64,000 bases of DNA from Actinospineispora acaciae DSM 45401 (GTDB lineage: Bacteria > Actinomycetota > Actinomycetes > Mycobacteriales > Pseudonocardiaceae). The notes under the pieces were generated by a model. It did no database searches. It was not told the DNA's origin and saw nothing but the letters and a program-made list of their open reading frames with translations. Made by a program: the position numbers and the translations under genes. Each line of letters starts with the position of its first letter. Within the stretch, counting starts at the first letter, position 1. This document shows, piece by piece, positions 42,550 to 50,809 of the stretch. The stretch covers positions 1 through 64,000 of the forward strand of contig NZ_JIAI01000017.1 in the NCBI RefSeq assembly GCF_000620785.1, in the 5' to 3' direction.

Positions 42550-43812
42550 TCACTCGGCCGTCTCCGCGATGCGGGCGGTGAGGAACGCGCGCTCCGCCTC
42601 GTTGTCGGTCAGTTCGAGCGCCCGGCGGAAGGCCTCGTTCGCCTCCCGGGGCCGGTCCAGCCGGCGCAGCAGGTCGGCCTTGATCGCGGGCAGGTACCGG
42701 TAGCCGTCCAGCCGTTTGTCGTGCTCCAGGGCCTGTACCTCGCGCAGCGCGTCGGCGGCGCCGGCGACCATGGCCACCGCCACCGCGCGGTTGAGCGCCA
42801 CCACCGGCGACGGCCACACCTTCATCAGCTCGTCGTAGAGCGCGAGCACCTGCGGCCAGTCGGTGTCCGCGTACGTCGGCGCCATGGCGTGCAGGGCCGC
42901 GATGGCCGCCTGCAGCCCGAACCGCCCGGCGTTGCCGCCGCGCAGCGCGGCCACCACCAGCCGGTCGCCCTCCTCGATGGCCGCCCGGTCCCAGGCGGAC
43001 CTGTCCTGCTCCTCGAGCAGCAGCAGCCGCCCGTCCGAGTCGGTGCGGGTGGCCCGGCGGGCCTGGTTGACCAGCAGCAGCGCCAGCAGCCCGGCGACCT
43101 CGCGCTGGCCGGGCAGCAGCTCGCGCAGCATCCGGGCCAGATCGAGGGCGCGCTCGGACAGGTCGGCGCGGGTCAGGGTGGCCCCGGACGGCGCGGTGTG
43201 GCCGGTGGTGAACAGCAGGTGGACGACGGTGAGCACGGCGTCCACGCGGTCGGGCAGCTCGCCGGCGTCGGGCATCCGGAACGGGATGCCGGCAGCGACG
43301 ATCTTCTTCTTCGCCCTGGTGATCCGCGCCGCCATGGTCGCCTCCGGGACCAGGAACGCGCGCGCCACGTCCGGCGTGCTCACCCCGCAGACCAGCCGCA
43401 GCGTGAGCGCCACCTGCGCCTCGGCGGACAGTGCGGGGTGGCAGCACAGGAAGACCAGCCGCAGCGGGTCGTCGCGCGCCACCGGGTTTTGTGCCTGCTC
43501 GGTGGCCTCCGGCTCGACGAGCAGGTGCAGCTTGGACCGCATCGTCCGGGCCCGGCGCAGCGCGTCCAGGGCGTTGCGCCTGGCGGCGGTGGTCAGCCAC
43601 GCGCCGGGCCTGGCCGGAACGCCGTCGCGGGCCCAGGCGTCGAGCGCGGCGAGGTAGGCGTCCTGCACGCACTCCTCGGCCAGGTCCAGGTCGCGGGTGA
43701 CCCGCACCGTCGCGGCGAGCACGGCCGCCCACTCCCGGCGGTGCGCGTCGGCGACGGCCGAGGCTGCGTCAGGCCCCGCGTCGGACCCCGCGTCAGACCC
43801 CGCTTCAGACAC
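42550..43812 (-). CDS. ECF42-type RNA polymerase sigma factor
   Basis: The 420-residue protein has sigma regions 2 (RVTRDLDLAEECVQDAYLAALDAW) and 4 (ALTLRLVCGVSTPDVARAFLVPEATMAARITRAKKKI). A long helical TPR-like C-terminal extension follows (ALYDELMKVWPSPVVALNRAVAVAMVAG), the mark of ECF42. The N-terminus holds short GSDAGSDAGPDA repeats from a 12-15 bp tandem DNA repeat. It overlaps the YCII gene by eight bases; ECF42 and DGPF/YCII proteins are a standard pair without an anti-sigma factor. Confidence 0.92.
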   Translation of the reverse strand: MSEAGSDAGSDAGPDAASAVADAHRREWAAVLAATVRVTRDLDLAEECVQDAYLAALDAWARDGVPARPGAWLTTAARRNALDALRRARTMRSKLHLLVEPEATEQAQNPVARDDPLRLVFLCCHPALSAEAQVALTLRLVCGVSTPDVARAFLVPEATMAARITRAKKKIVAAGIPFRMPDAGELPDRVDAVLTVVHLLFTTGHTAPSGATLTRADLSERALDLARMLRELLPGQREVAGLLALLLVNQARRATRTDSDGRLLLLEEQDRSAWDRAAIEEGDRLVVAALRGGNAGRFGLQAAIAALHAMAPTYADTDWPQVLALYDELMKVWPSPVVALNRAVAVAMVAGAADALREVQALEHDKRLDGYRYLPAIKADLLRRLDRPREANEAFRRALELTDNEAERAFLTARIAETAE

Positions 43813-44134
43813 TGTGGAACAGCGGCCGCACCTCGACCCCGCCGTCCATGACCGGGATCAGCTTCCCGATGGCCACCGCCTGGTCCATGTCCCTGGCCTC
43901 CACCACGAAGAACCCGGCGAGCACCTCCTTGCTCTCCAGGAACGGCCCATCGGTGACCATTCCGTCCTTGCTGATCGACCTGGTCGCGGCCACCGGCTCC
44001 GGCGCCTGGTCGTTGATGATCTTCGCGCCCATCGCCTCGATCTGCTCGGGCACGCGCGCGCAGGCCGCCGCGATCTCGGGCGGGACCGGCTCGGTCCGTT
44101 CCCTCTCGTACAGCAAGATCACGTATCTGGGCAT
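43805..44134 (-). CDS. YCII/DGPF domain protein, ECF42 partner
   Basis: The 109-residue protein starts MPRYVILLYERERTE and contains the eponymous DGPF in GMVTDGPFLESKEVLAGFFVVE, followed by DMDQAVAIGKLIPV. The fold is dimeric ferredoxin-like. It is upstream of and overlaps the ECF42 sigma gene. Its own role is not settled; it is a typical target or partner of that sigma factor. Confidence 0.93.
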   Translation of the reverse strand: MPRYVILLYERERTEPVPPEIAAACARVPEQIEAMGAKIINDQAPEPVAATRSISKDGMVTDGPFLESKEVLAGFFVVEARDMDQAVAIGKLIPVMDGGVEVRPLFHSV

Positions 44135-44212
44135 CGTCGGTCCTGTTCGTCGTGCCGGCGGGTGTTCGCCTCACCAGCCAACCATCGCGCGCGCCGTGCT
44201 ATCCAAGGGGGC

Positions 44213-44623
44213 ATGGACGCGTCTCGGCATCACGAGCTGCAGGTCGGCCGGTTCTACGACGAGATCTGGAACCGCCCGGACACCACGGTGATCCCGGAGG
44301 TCCTCGCGCCGGACGTCACGTTCCGGGGTTCGCTCGGTGACGTTCGGACGGGGCATGCCGAGTTCGCGGACTACGTCCGGACGGTCACCGGGGCGCTGGC
44401 CGACTACCGGTGCGACATCGTCTCGCTCGTCGCCTCGGGCGACCAGGTGGCCGCCCGGATGATGTTCTCCGGCGTGCACCGAGCGCCGTTCCTGGGCTTT
44501 GCGCCGACCGGGCGGCGGGTGTCCTGGGCCGGCGCCGCGTTCTTCACGTTCGGCGGCGGGCTGGTCGGTGACCTGTGGGTGCTCGGTGACCTGCACGGAC
44601 TGCGCGGGCAGCTCGAAGCGTGA
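44213..44623 (+). CDS. SnoaL-like polyketide cyclase/ester cyclase family protein
   Basis: The 136-residue alpha+beta-barrel protein reads VGRFYDEIWNRPDTTVIPEVLAPDVTFRG, GHAEFADYVRTVTGALADYRCDI and FLGFAPTGRRVSWAGAAFFTF, typical of the SnoaL ester-cyclase family. In genomic settings like this, members are usually uncharacterised stress or detoxification proteins. It starts at ATG 44213 behind AAGGGG, divergent from the YCII-ECF42 pair. Confidence 0.88.
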   Translation: MDASRHHELQVGRFYDEIWNRPDTTVIPEVLAPDVTFRGSLGDVRTGHAEFADYVRTVTGALADYRCDIVSLVASGDQVAARMMFSGVHRAPFLGFAPTGRRVSWAGAAFFTFGGGLVGDLWVLGDLHGLRGQLEA

Positions 44624-44638
44624 CGCGGCCCGGGCTGG

Positions 44639-46234
44639 TTACCGGCCGTGCCCGCCGCCGCCCTTCCCGCCGCCAGACTTCCCGCCGCCGCCAGACTTAC
44701 CGCCGCCAGACTTGTGGCCGCCGCCCGACCCGCCGCCCGACCCCTTCGAACGGCCGCCGCCACCGCCGTTGCCGTGCGCCTTGGAGCCCCCTCCACCGCG
44801 CGCCTTCGAACCTCCGCCACCGGAGTGCCCCCGCGACTGACCGCCGCCGTTGTTGCCGCGCGCCCGCGTCTGACCGCCGTTGTCGCCGCGCGTCCTGGAC
44901 TGGCCGTCGTTGTTGCCGCGCGCCCGCGTCCGCCCGTCGCTGTCGCCGCGCGTCCCGGACCGGCCGTCGTCGCGCGCCCGAGACCGGTCGTCGTCGCCGC
45001 TCCCGGCGCGTTCCGGTGCCCCGTCCCCGTCGGCGCGAGGTGTCGTTGTGCCGCTGCCCTGGGTGCCGCTGCCCTGGGTGCCGCTGCCCTGGGTGCCGCT
45101 GCCCTGGGTGCCGCTGCCCTGGCCGGGTTGAGGCTCGGGCTGGCGCTCCGGCGGCGCGGACGGCTGCGCGGGCGGTGGCGTATCGGTGTGCAGGGCGGTG
45201 AGCGCCGGTGCGTGGTCTCGATCCGACCCGCCGCCAGACCCGCCAGACCCGCCCGATCCGCCAGCCCCGGACCCGCCGTCCGACCGACTGACCCGCTCGT
45301 CCGCGGTGTCCCGCACCGACCGGTTCGTGCCGGCTCCCGGATCGCCCTCGGCGAGCGTCCGCTCGCTCGGCTGCGCCCCCGGCTCCGGCGGCGCGCCCGG
45401 TACCGGCGGCGCTCCGGGGATGGCCGGCGTGCCCACCCGCCCGCGATCGGGCTGCGGCGGCGGCAGCACCGTTCCCGGCCCACCCGCCTGCGGCGGCAGA
45501 CTCGTAGGCGCATGCTGGGTCACCGCGAGCGCCGCGCCGAGGCCGCTGATCGAGACCACCGCGGCGGTCGCCGTCGCGACCTTGGCCCGTTGCCGAATGG
45601 CCTGCCGGAACACCTGCTCGGTCGCCCGCCTGTCGGTCCGGTACGACAGCGCGTGCGCGAGGTTGGCCAAGGCTGGATCCGCCCAGGCCTGCACCGCGCG
45701 AGCCCCCGCACCACCCCCGGGCAGATCCGGCTCGTCCGGGGCGATCGCCGCCATCCGCCGCGCCAGCGCCAGGTGCGCATCGTCCAGCCGAGCGGCGACG
45801 GTGTCCGCCGGCAGGTGCTCCTCCCGCGCGATCTGCTCGCCGGTGAGCCCGGCGACGTGATACAGCGCCAGCATTGTCCTCGGGGCCTCGGGCAGCTCGC
45901 CCATCGCGCGGAACAGCGGCCGGGCCGGTGGCGCGATCCACTCGGCCTCGTCGCCGGCCGGCGCCGCGTGCGCGGCCCTCCGCGTCGGCGGCGTCACCCG
46001 CATGGCCCGCCGCCGGGTCCATGCCACCGCGTCCGGCAGCGACCGGACGGCCCGCCAGCGCATCCAGGCATCGGTGAAGGCCCGCTGGGCGGCCCGGTGC
46101 GCGTGCGCCCGGTCGCCGTGCAACGCGTGCAGCAGCGCCACCAACCCGGCGTAGTTGTCATCGTGGAAGCGCGCGAACTCGGCCTTCCTGGCCGCTCGCG
46201 GCCGCCGGGCCCGAACCGCGCTGAATGGGTCCAT
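44639..46234 (-). CDS. Membrane-anchored sigma-like protein with Gly/Arg-rich extracellular tail
   Basis: Residues about 20-165 resemble degenerate ECF regions 2 and 4 (YAGLVALLHALHGDRAHAHRA, LPEAPRTMLALYHVAGLTGEQIAREEHLPADTVAARLDDAHLAL). A single membrane helix follows (about 218-240, ATATAAVVSISGLGAALAV). The last 290 residues are disordered: Pro-rich, then GSGTQ repeats, then RGG/RARGNN repeats and a Gly/Ser/Lys/His tail. With the sigma part inside, the tail is outside the membrane. The start is ATG 46234, with CGAGGGG upstream. No anti-sigma gene is adjacent. Its function is unknown. Confidence 0.75.
   Translation of the reverse strand: MDPFSAVRARRPRAARKAEFARFHDDNYAGLVALLHALHGDRAHAHRAAQRAFTDAWMRWRAVRSLPDAVAWTRRRAMRVTPPTRRAAHAAPAGDEAEWIAPPARPLFRAMGELPEAPRTMLALYHVAGLTGEQIAREEHLPADTVAARLDDAHLALARRMAAIAPDEPDLPGGGAGARAVQAWADPALANLAHALSYRTDRRATEQVFRQAIRQRAKVATATAAVVSISGLGAALAVTQHAPTSLPPQAGGPGTVLPPPQPDRGRVGTPAIPGAPPVPGAPPEPGAQPSERTLAEGDPGAGTNRSVRDTADERVSRSDGGSGAGGSGGSGGSGGGSDRDHAPALTALHTDTPPPAQPSAPPERQPEPQPGQGSGTQGSGTQGSGTQGSGTQGSGTTTPRADGDGAPERAGSGDDDRSRARDDGRSGTRGDSDGRTRARGNNDGQSRTRGDNGGQTRARGNNGGGQSRGHSGGGGSKARGGGGSKAHGNGGGGGRSKGSGGGSGGGHKSGGGKSGGGGKSGGGKGGGGHGR
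45051..45125 (-). repeat. 15-bp tandem repeat encoding GSGTQ
   Basis: CCGCTGCCCTGGGTG is repeated four times exactly from 45051, and a fifth partial copy ends in GGCCG. It encodes consecutive GSGTQ units on the minus strand. Identical units imply recent slippage expansion, so copy number may vary between strains. Confidence 0.95.
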
Positions 46235-46445
46235 CCTCAACCCCTCGACTTGCTTCTCGCCCGCGTCGCCGTCGCCGTGGTGCTGGTCATCGGGTCATGG
46301 GGAACATCGCGACGCGGGTGGCCCCCCTCACCCGTTCCGCATTCAACCATCACATCGAGTGAACGCGCGGATACGAAGAAGCTCATTCTCGGCCGTGAAC
46401 CGTCTCGGCGCCACTTCTGTCGGCGGTCGCGGGCACACTGTCGAC

Positions 46446-47609
46446 ATGGATCCGCGGCTGGCTCAGGTCGTCGAGAGCCTCTCGGGCGGCAAGGGCCGGG
46501 TCTGCTACGTGCTCGACGCGGACTACCGGCTGGCCTGGGTGTCGCGGGAGCTGCGCGGGTTCATCGGGTCCGACGACGACGCCGAGCTCGGGATGGGCGA
46601 GCACATCCTGGTCGCGTGGAGCCGGCAGGCGTGGCGGACGGCGGTGACCCCGAGCAGCCTGCGCCGCCTGTCCCGCGAGGCCACGACGCTGCGGCCGACG
46701 CCCGAGGAGCTGCCGCCGGAGGCGCGCCAGTTGCTTCCGCCCGAGCTCATGGACGTCCTCGGCACCGTCGAACCGGCCGAGCTGGAACCGGTGCGCTGCG
46801 GCACCATCGACTACGTACAACCCGGCCTGCCGACCTACCCGGTCGACTACGTGACGGTGAGCCTGCGCGACGAGCGCGGGGAGCTGTTCGGGACCGTCGC
46901 GCTGATGTACCTCGGGCTGCGCCCCAGCCTGATCGCCCTGCTCGGCCGGGGTGACGAGGCGATGTACGAACGGATGGCGCGCGTCATGCAGCCCGAGCGC
47001 AGGGGCACCGCGATCCTGTTCGCCGACCTGCAGGCGTCCGGCGAGCTCTCCCGGACGCTGCCCACGGCCACCTACTTCACCCTGATCCGCGAGCTGACCA
47101 GCACGTTCGACACCCTGATCGCCGAGAACGGCGGCATCGTCGGCAAGCACGCCGGCGACGGCTGGACCGGGTTCGTGCTCGCGGACGACGCCGGCGGCCC
47201 GTCCGCCGCGGTGGCCGGCTGTATGGAGGTCGCGCACCGCCTGCGGGCCTACGCCGCCGACCGGGCCGGCGCCGCGCTGAACCTCCCGCACGGCGCCTCG
47301 CTCGACGTCAACGCCGGCGTGCACTGGGGGCCGAGCGTCTACCTCGGCCAGCTCGTGCCGGGCAGCCGCCTGGAGATCACCGCGCTCGGCGATGAGGTGA
47401 ACGAATGCGCCCGAATACAGCAGTCCGCCCGAAACGGTGACCTACTGGCCAGCAAGCAGGCGGTGGAGCTGCTGGACGCCTCCACCGCGCTCCGGCTCGG
47501 CCTCGACCCGGCCCGGCTGACGTACGCGCCGCTGGCCACCATGGACACCGCTACCGAGAAGGCGCGCAGGGACGCCGGAACCGTCGCGGTCGCGGCGATC
47601 ACGTTGTGA
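46446..47609 (+). CDS. Class III adenylate/guanylate cyclase with N-terminal PAS-like domain
   Basis: The first roughly 180 residues resemble a PAS-type sensor (GKGRVCYVLDADYRLAWVSRELRGFIG). A class III cyclase domain follows, with metal Asp in TAILFADLQASGELS, IVGKHAGDGWTGFV (substrate Lys region and second Asp) and ITALGDEVNECARIQQSA (transition-state Asn/Arg). The catalytic set looks complete, so it probably makes cAMP or cGMP in the cytoplasm. The ATG is at 46446. It stands alone, divergent from the sigma-like gene. Confidence 0.88.
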   Translation: MDPRLAQVVESLSGGKGRVCYVLDADYRLAWVSRELRGFIGSDDDAELGMGEHILVAWSRQAWRTAVTPSSLRRLSREATTLRPTPEELPPEARQLLPPELMDVLGTVEPAELEPVRCGTIDYVQPGLPTYPVDYVTVSLRDERGELFGTVALMYLGLRPSLIALLGRGDEAMYERMARVMQPERRGTAILFADLQASGELSRTLPTATYFTLIRELTSTFDTLIAENGGIVGKHAGDGWTGFVLADDAGGPSAAVAGCMEVAHRLRAYAADRAGAALNLPHGASLDVNAGVHWGPSVYLGQLVPGSRLEITALGDEVNECARIQQSARNGDLLASKQAVELLDASTALRLGLDPARLTYAPLATMDTATEKARRDAGTVAVAAITL

Positions 47610-47632
47610 GCTGTGAACTGGGAGAAATAGCT

Positions 47633-47658
47633 AGGGCCTCCGCGGTGGCAGAGGCCCT
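47633..47658. terminator. Hairpin between convergent cyclase and DUF397 genes
   Basis: AGGGCCTC (47633-47640) and GAGGCCCT (47651-47658) form a perfect 8-bp stem with a ten-base loop between the converging 3' ends of the cyclase and DUF397 genes. There is no long T run. Confidence 0.6.
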
Positions 47659-47666
47659 TGCATCAG

Positions 47667-47876
47667 TCAGAGTCCGGGTCGAGGCGAGGGTATCTCCATC
47701 CCGAAGTCGAACTCACCGGCTTTGGCGCCGGCTACAAACGCAGCCCATTCGCATTTGTCGAACACATGCGCGGGCTTGGTGGGATCTTTTGAGTCGCGCA
47801 CGAAGACCGTACCGTCGGGGAGCGATGCAACTTCGACACACTCCGCCTGCGAAAAGCTGCTCTTGCCATACACCAC
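47667..47876 (-). CDS. DUF397 family small protein
   Basis: The 69-residue protein reads YGKSSFSQAECVEVASLPDGTVFVRDSKDPTKPAHVFDKCEWAAFVAG, the complete DUF397 pattern. These small proteins are nearly always encoded behind an XRE regulator with a DUF5753 domain, as here. They are thought to be regulatory or toxin-like partners, with sporulation links in Streptomyces. The start is GTG 47876, one base past the XRE stop. Confidence 0.93.
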   Translation of the reverse strand: MVYGKSSFSQAECVEVASLPDGTVFVRDSKDPTKPAHVFDKCEWAAFVAGAKAGEFDFGMEIPSPRPGL

Positions 47877-47877
47877 G

Positions 47878-48756
47878 TCATACCTCCCTCCTGAGTTCTT
47901 GAGCGATGTTATCAATGAAACGCAGCGTGGAGGCCGGGTCGAGGGCCCGTGCCCGGAGTTCTTCCAGCAGCGTCCAATAAGGTTGGACCTGGTCGCCTTC
48001 GACGTACGAGTCGGTGACGTAACCTTCGATATTTACAATGTCCGAGTCGATGTCGCGTCGAAACGTGAAGTATGTGAACGAGCCTTCGGCGTGGGCTTGG
48101 TGCGGCCCGGCGGAGAAGGGCAGGACCCGGAGTGTCACGTTGGGTTCGTTGCCAGCGGAAACCAGCTGTTCTAGCTGGTCAAGCATGATCGCCTGGGAAT
48201 CGGCCTGCCTGCGGAGCGCGGCTTCGTCGATGATCATGTCGAGGCTTGCCGGGTATTGCTCTCTGGTCAGAACCTCTTGCCTCTGGAGTACCACGCTGAC
48301 TAACGTGTCGATCTCCGCGGCCGTCCTGGTCGGGTGGAGCGCGGTGAGCAGCGCCCGCGCGTAGTCCGCGGTTTGGAGCAACGTAGGTACGAAGTGGATC
48401 ACAAAACCGTTGATTTTACTTGCCGCGATCTCGTACTGCATATAATGCTCGGTGATGGGCGGAACGCCGCTGGATGTCTGCTGCCACCAGGGCTCCTCCC
48501 GCCCTTCCTTGGCCCACTGGCGCATTCGCTTTCCGAGCTCGGTGTCGACCTGGCCGTAATATCTCAGCAGGTCTCGGACATCGCGTTCTTGCGCGGCGGA
48601 GTGGCCCTTTTCCAGCCGACTGAGCTTGCTGGTGGAAATGAGCAGGTCGTGAGCGACCTCGGAGAGGTTCTTGTCGCGCTCGCGGCGCAGCCGGCGAAGC
48701 TCCGTGCCGAACCGTCGCCGAGGGATCACCGGGCCAAGGCCCTGGCTGCTGGGCAT
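47878..48756 (-). CDS. XRE family regulator with DUF5753 (Scr1-type) domain
   Basis: The 292-residue protein has an N-terminal helix-turn-helix (GTELRRLRRERDKNLSEVAHDLLISTSKLSRLEKGH, residues 17-52). The DUF5753 domain follows, recognised by QTADYARALLTALHPTRTAAEIDTLV, RQEVLTREQYPASLDMIIDEAALRRQ and LRVLPFSAGPHQAHAEGSFTYF. It forms the usual pair with DUF397. Such pairs are numerous in morphologically complex actinobacteria. Confidence 0.94.
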   Translation of the reverse strand: MPSSQGLGPVIPRRRFGTELRRLRRERDKNLSEVAHDLLISTSKLSRLEKGHSAAQERDVRDLLRYYGQVDTELGKRMRQWAKEGREEPWWQQTSSGVPPITEHYMQYEIAASKINGFVIHFVPTLLQTADYARALLTALHPTRTAAEIDTLVSVVLQRQEVLTREQYPASLDMIIDEAALRRQADSQAIMLDQLEQLVSAGNEPNVTLRVLPFSAGPHQAHAEGSFTYFTFRRDIDSDIVNIEGYVTDSYVEGDQVQPYWTLLEELRARALDPASTLRFIDNIAQELRREV

Positions 48757-49208
48757 CGAGCTCCTTACCTCCCGCCGACCGTCGCCCCGCCCCCACCTGG
48801 TGATCGAGAAGCACCCGAGGCGCCCAACGAGCCAAGCAAGCGGCGGTTACGACCACAGAATCCCGCCGAGCGATTCTAGTACGGAATCCTCGCCTGGGTT
48901 CCCGACATGGGATTGCAGACGGAGATTTCGTCGCTTACGCTACCAGTGACGGTGCCCTGCGCGGCGCCGGGGTGCGGCGGCACAAGCCCCGTGAGGCTCC
49001 GGGGGTGGTGGGCCGACCGGTGATCTCCCGGAAGGGGGGTGGTCACATGAGATAGCGAACCGCCGCTGGGCTCAGCTCCGCGTCATGTGTCCGGCCGCCT
49101 CGGCCCACACATGAGCAGGCACCCCCAAGATCGTTGCCGCGATCGGAGGTGCCTGCCACGACAACGAACTCCCTCAGGTAGCGCCACACTGCCCGTCTGG
49201 AGCCCGCA
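48757..49208. other. 452-base intergenic region with two nested hairpins
   Basis: No convincing gene is present. CATGTGT (49084-49090) pairs with ACACATG (49107-49113), with GGCC/GGCC inside. Immediately after, GCAGGCACC (49115-49123) pairs with GGTGCCTGC (49148-49156), enclosing GATCG (49029-49033 offset within 49129-49133) and CGATC (49140-49144). The two structures share no sequence with the CCGTGAGTG family and could be a terminator pair, a small RNA or a transposon end. Confidence 0.5.
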
Positions 49209-49499
49209 ATGCGTATCGTAGACGTACTTCGCTCAAGTTCGGAACTTTACTCAACAACCGATATTGCAGCGCCCGCCGACGCCGCCTCGAGCGGCCAGAA
49301 CGCCGTCGCCATCGTCATCATTCTGGTGGCCGTCGTCGCACTGGCCGTGGCCACGACGGCCGGACGCATGCTGGCGGTCGCCATCGCGGCCGCGATCAAG
49401 GCCGTCATCGAGCTGGTCGCCACCCTGGCCCGCCTGGCCGGCATGAGCGCGGTGACCGTCGTCCTGATCGCCGTCCTGCTGTACGGGATGCTCCAGTAA
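49209..49499 (+). CDS. Small hydrophobic membrane protein, unknown function
   Basis: The 96-residue protein has a polar N-terminus (MRIVDVLRSSSELYSTTDI). Two or three hydrophobic segments rich in Ala and Val follow (NAVAIVIILVAVVALAVATTAG, IAAAIKAVIELVATLARLAG, AVTVVLIAVLLYGMLQ). GGAG lies nine bases before the ATG. No family is recognisable. It reads away from the XRE gene and is convergent with the MarR gene. Confidence 0.5.
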   Translation: MRIVDVLRSSSELYSTTDIAAPADAASSGQNAVAIVIILVAVVALAVATTAGRMLAVAIAAAIKAVIELVATLARLAGMSAVTVVLIAVLLYGMLQ

Positions 49500-49516
49500 C
49501 ACCCGCTCGGCCCGGC

Positions 49517-49957
49517 TCACCGTCCGCTCCGTTCGGTGGCCGGGCCGCCCGACGTCACGGCCTCGAGCAGCTCGACCAGCGTGGCCCGCTGCCCATCCGT
49601 GAGCGGCGCAAAAAGGTCCTCCGCGGCCCGCAGCCGTTGCTCCCGCAGCTCCCTGCGCACGGCGACACCATGATCGGTGAGGTCGAGCAGGACGGCTCGC
49701 CGGTTGTCCGGGTCGCTGCGCCGGCGGACCAGGTTCGCCTTCTCCAACGCGTCGACCAGCGGCGTCACCGCGCGCGGCACCACACCGAGCCGCCGCGCCA
49801 GCTCCGCCATCCGAGGTGGCGCCTGCCCCCGAGCGATCACCCCGAGCACCCTGGCCTGCGCCGGCGTGACCCCGAACGGCGCGAACCGCTCCGCCTCCAT
49901 GGCGCGCATCCGCGCCCCCACCCGCAGGAACAGCTCCGCCAGCTCGTCCGTGCGCAC
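49517..49957 (-). CDS. MarR family transcriptional regulator
   Basis: The 146-residue winged-helix protein shows PAQARVLGVIARGQAPPRMAELARRLGVVPRAVTPLVDALEKANLV and the wing RRSDPDNRRAVLLDLTDHG, the classical MarR layout. It starts with GTG 49957 and follows the kinase-like gene by 17 bases in the same direction. Its ligand and targets are unknown. Confidence 0.9.
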   Translation of the reverse strand: MRTDELAELFLRVGARMRAMEAERFAPFGVTPAQARVLGVIARGQAPPRMAELARRLGVVPRAVTPLVDALEKANLVRRRSDPDNRRAVLLDLTDHGVAVRRELREQRLRAAEDLFAPLTDGQRATLVELLEAVTSGGPATERSGR

Positions 49958-49974
49958 CCGCCCGACCGTATCCG

Positions 49975-50592
49975 CTAAGCCCGAGCGGGCTCGACGAGCA
50001 GCTCGGCGAGTCGGTCCGCGAACTCGATGACCCCCCGCAACCGCGCCCCACCCCGCGCCACCCGAAACCCGCGCCGCCGCCCCCGGAACGCCGCCTGGAC
50101 GGCATGCACCTGCGCCCACCGCCGAACCCGCTCACGATCGAGCTCCGCCGCCTCGGCAAAGACGTCGAGCATGCGATGAACGGCCCCGCCCAGGTCGTCC
50201 GCCCGAAGCAACGCCAGCGCCCGCGACTTGAACAACGCGCCGCCGTCGTACGCGGGATCCCCGGCCAGCCCCTTCGGATCGACGGCCAGCCACGGCTCAC
50301 GATCGGCCCGCAGAATGTTCCCGGCGTGCAGGTCGCCGTGGATCAACGTGTCCGGCTCGTGCGCGTTCGCCGGATGCGGAAACGACACCTTCACCACGCC
50401 CGCGCCCCCATCCGCCCGCCGCACCGGCACGATCACCCCCACACCCCCGTGCATCACCTCCCCGTCCGGCACACACCCCCACCGCCCCAACAGCCCGTCC
50501 AAGATCCCGGGCAACTCCGTAACCCAGTCCGCCCCCGCCCGCCCCTCCCGCTCAACCGTGCTCCGCGCAAACGCCTCCGGCACCCCAACCAC
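49975..50592 (-). pseudogene. Aminoglycoside phosphotransferase (APH(6)-like) with internal deletion
   Basis: The N-terminal start (VVKVSFPHPANAHE) and the catalytic end (TLIHGDLHAGNILRA, WLAVDPKGLAGDPAYD) match the aminoglycoside/hydroxyurea kinase family. The 80-90 residues that normally link them are missing, and HE runs straight into PDTLIHGD. The protein is 205 residues, compared with about 280-300 in the family. The reading frame is intact across the junction. The lost part includes the hinge and much of the ATP-binding lobe, so activity is unlikely. Confidence 0.7.
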
Positions 50593-50809
50593 GCCGGCAC
50601 CCTACGTGCCCGGCTACCTCGGACGGCTTCGACAACCACGAGGCTTGGGGTTCGTGTGTCAAAAGATGCCCACGGGTTCGATCGACGCCGGGCGCTGAAA
50701 AGGATCAAAGCACACTCCGTCGGACAGGCTACCCAGTTGAGCACTGGTCGTCGTAGCATGCCCGGATCGGTTTCTCCGATCGCGCACGTGGACCAGAGAG
50801 GTGTCTAGT

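Noticed and set aside
45051..45125. Regular 15-bp repeats as a possible CRISPR array
   Set aside because: The repeats are head to tail with no spacers and encode GSGTQ units inside a gene.
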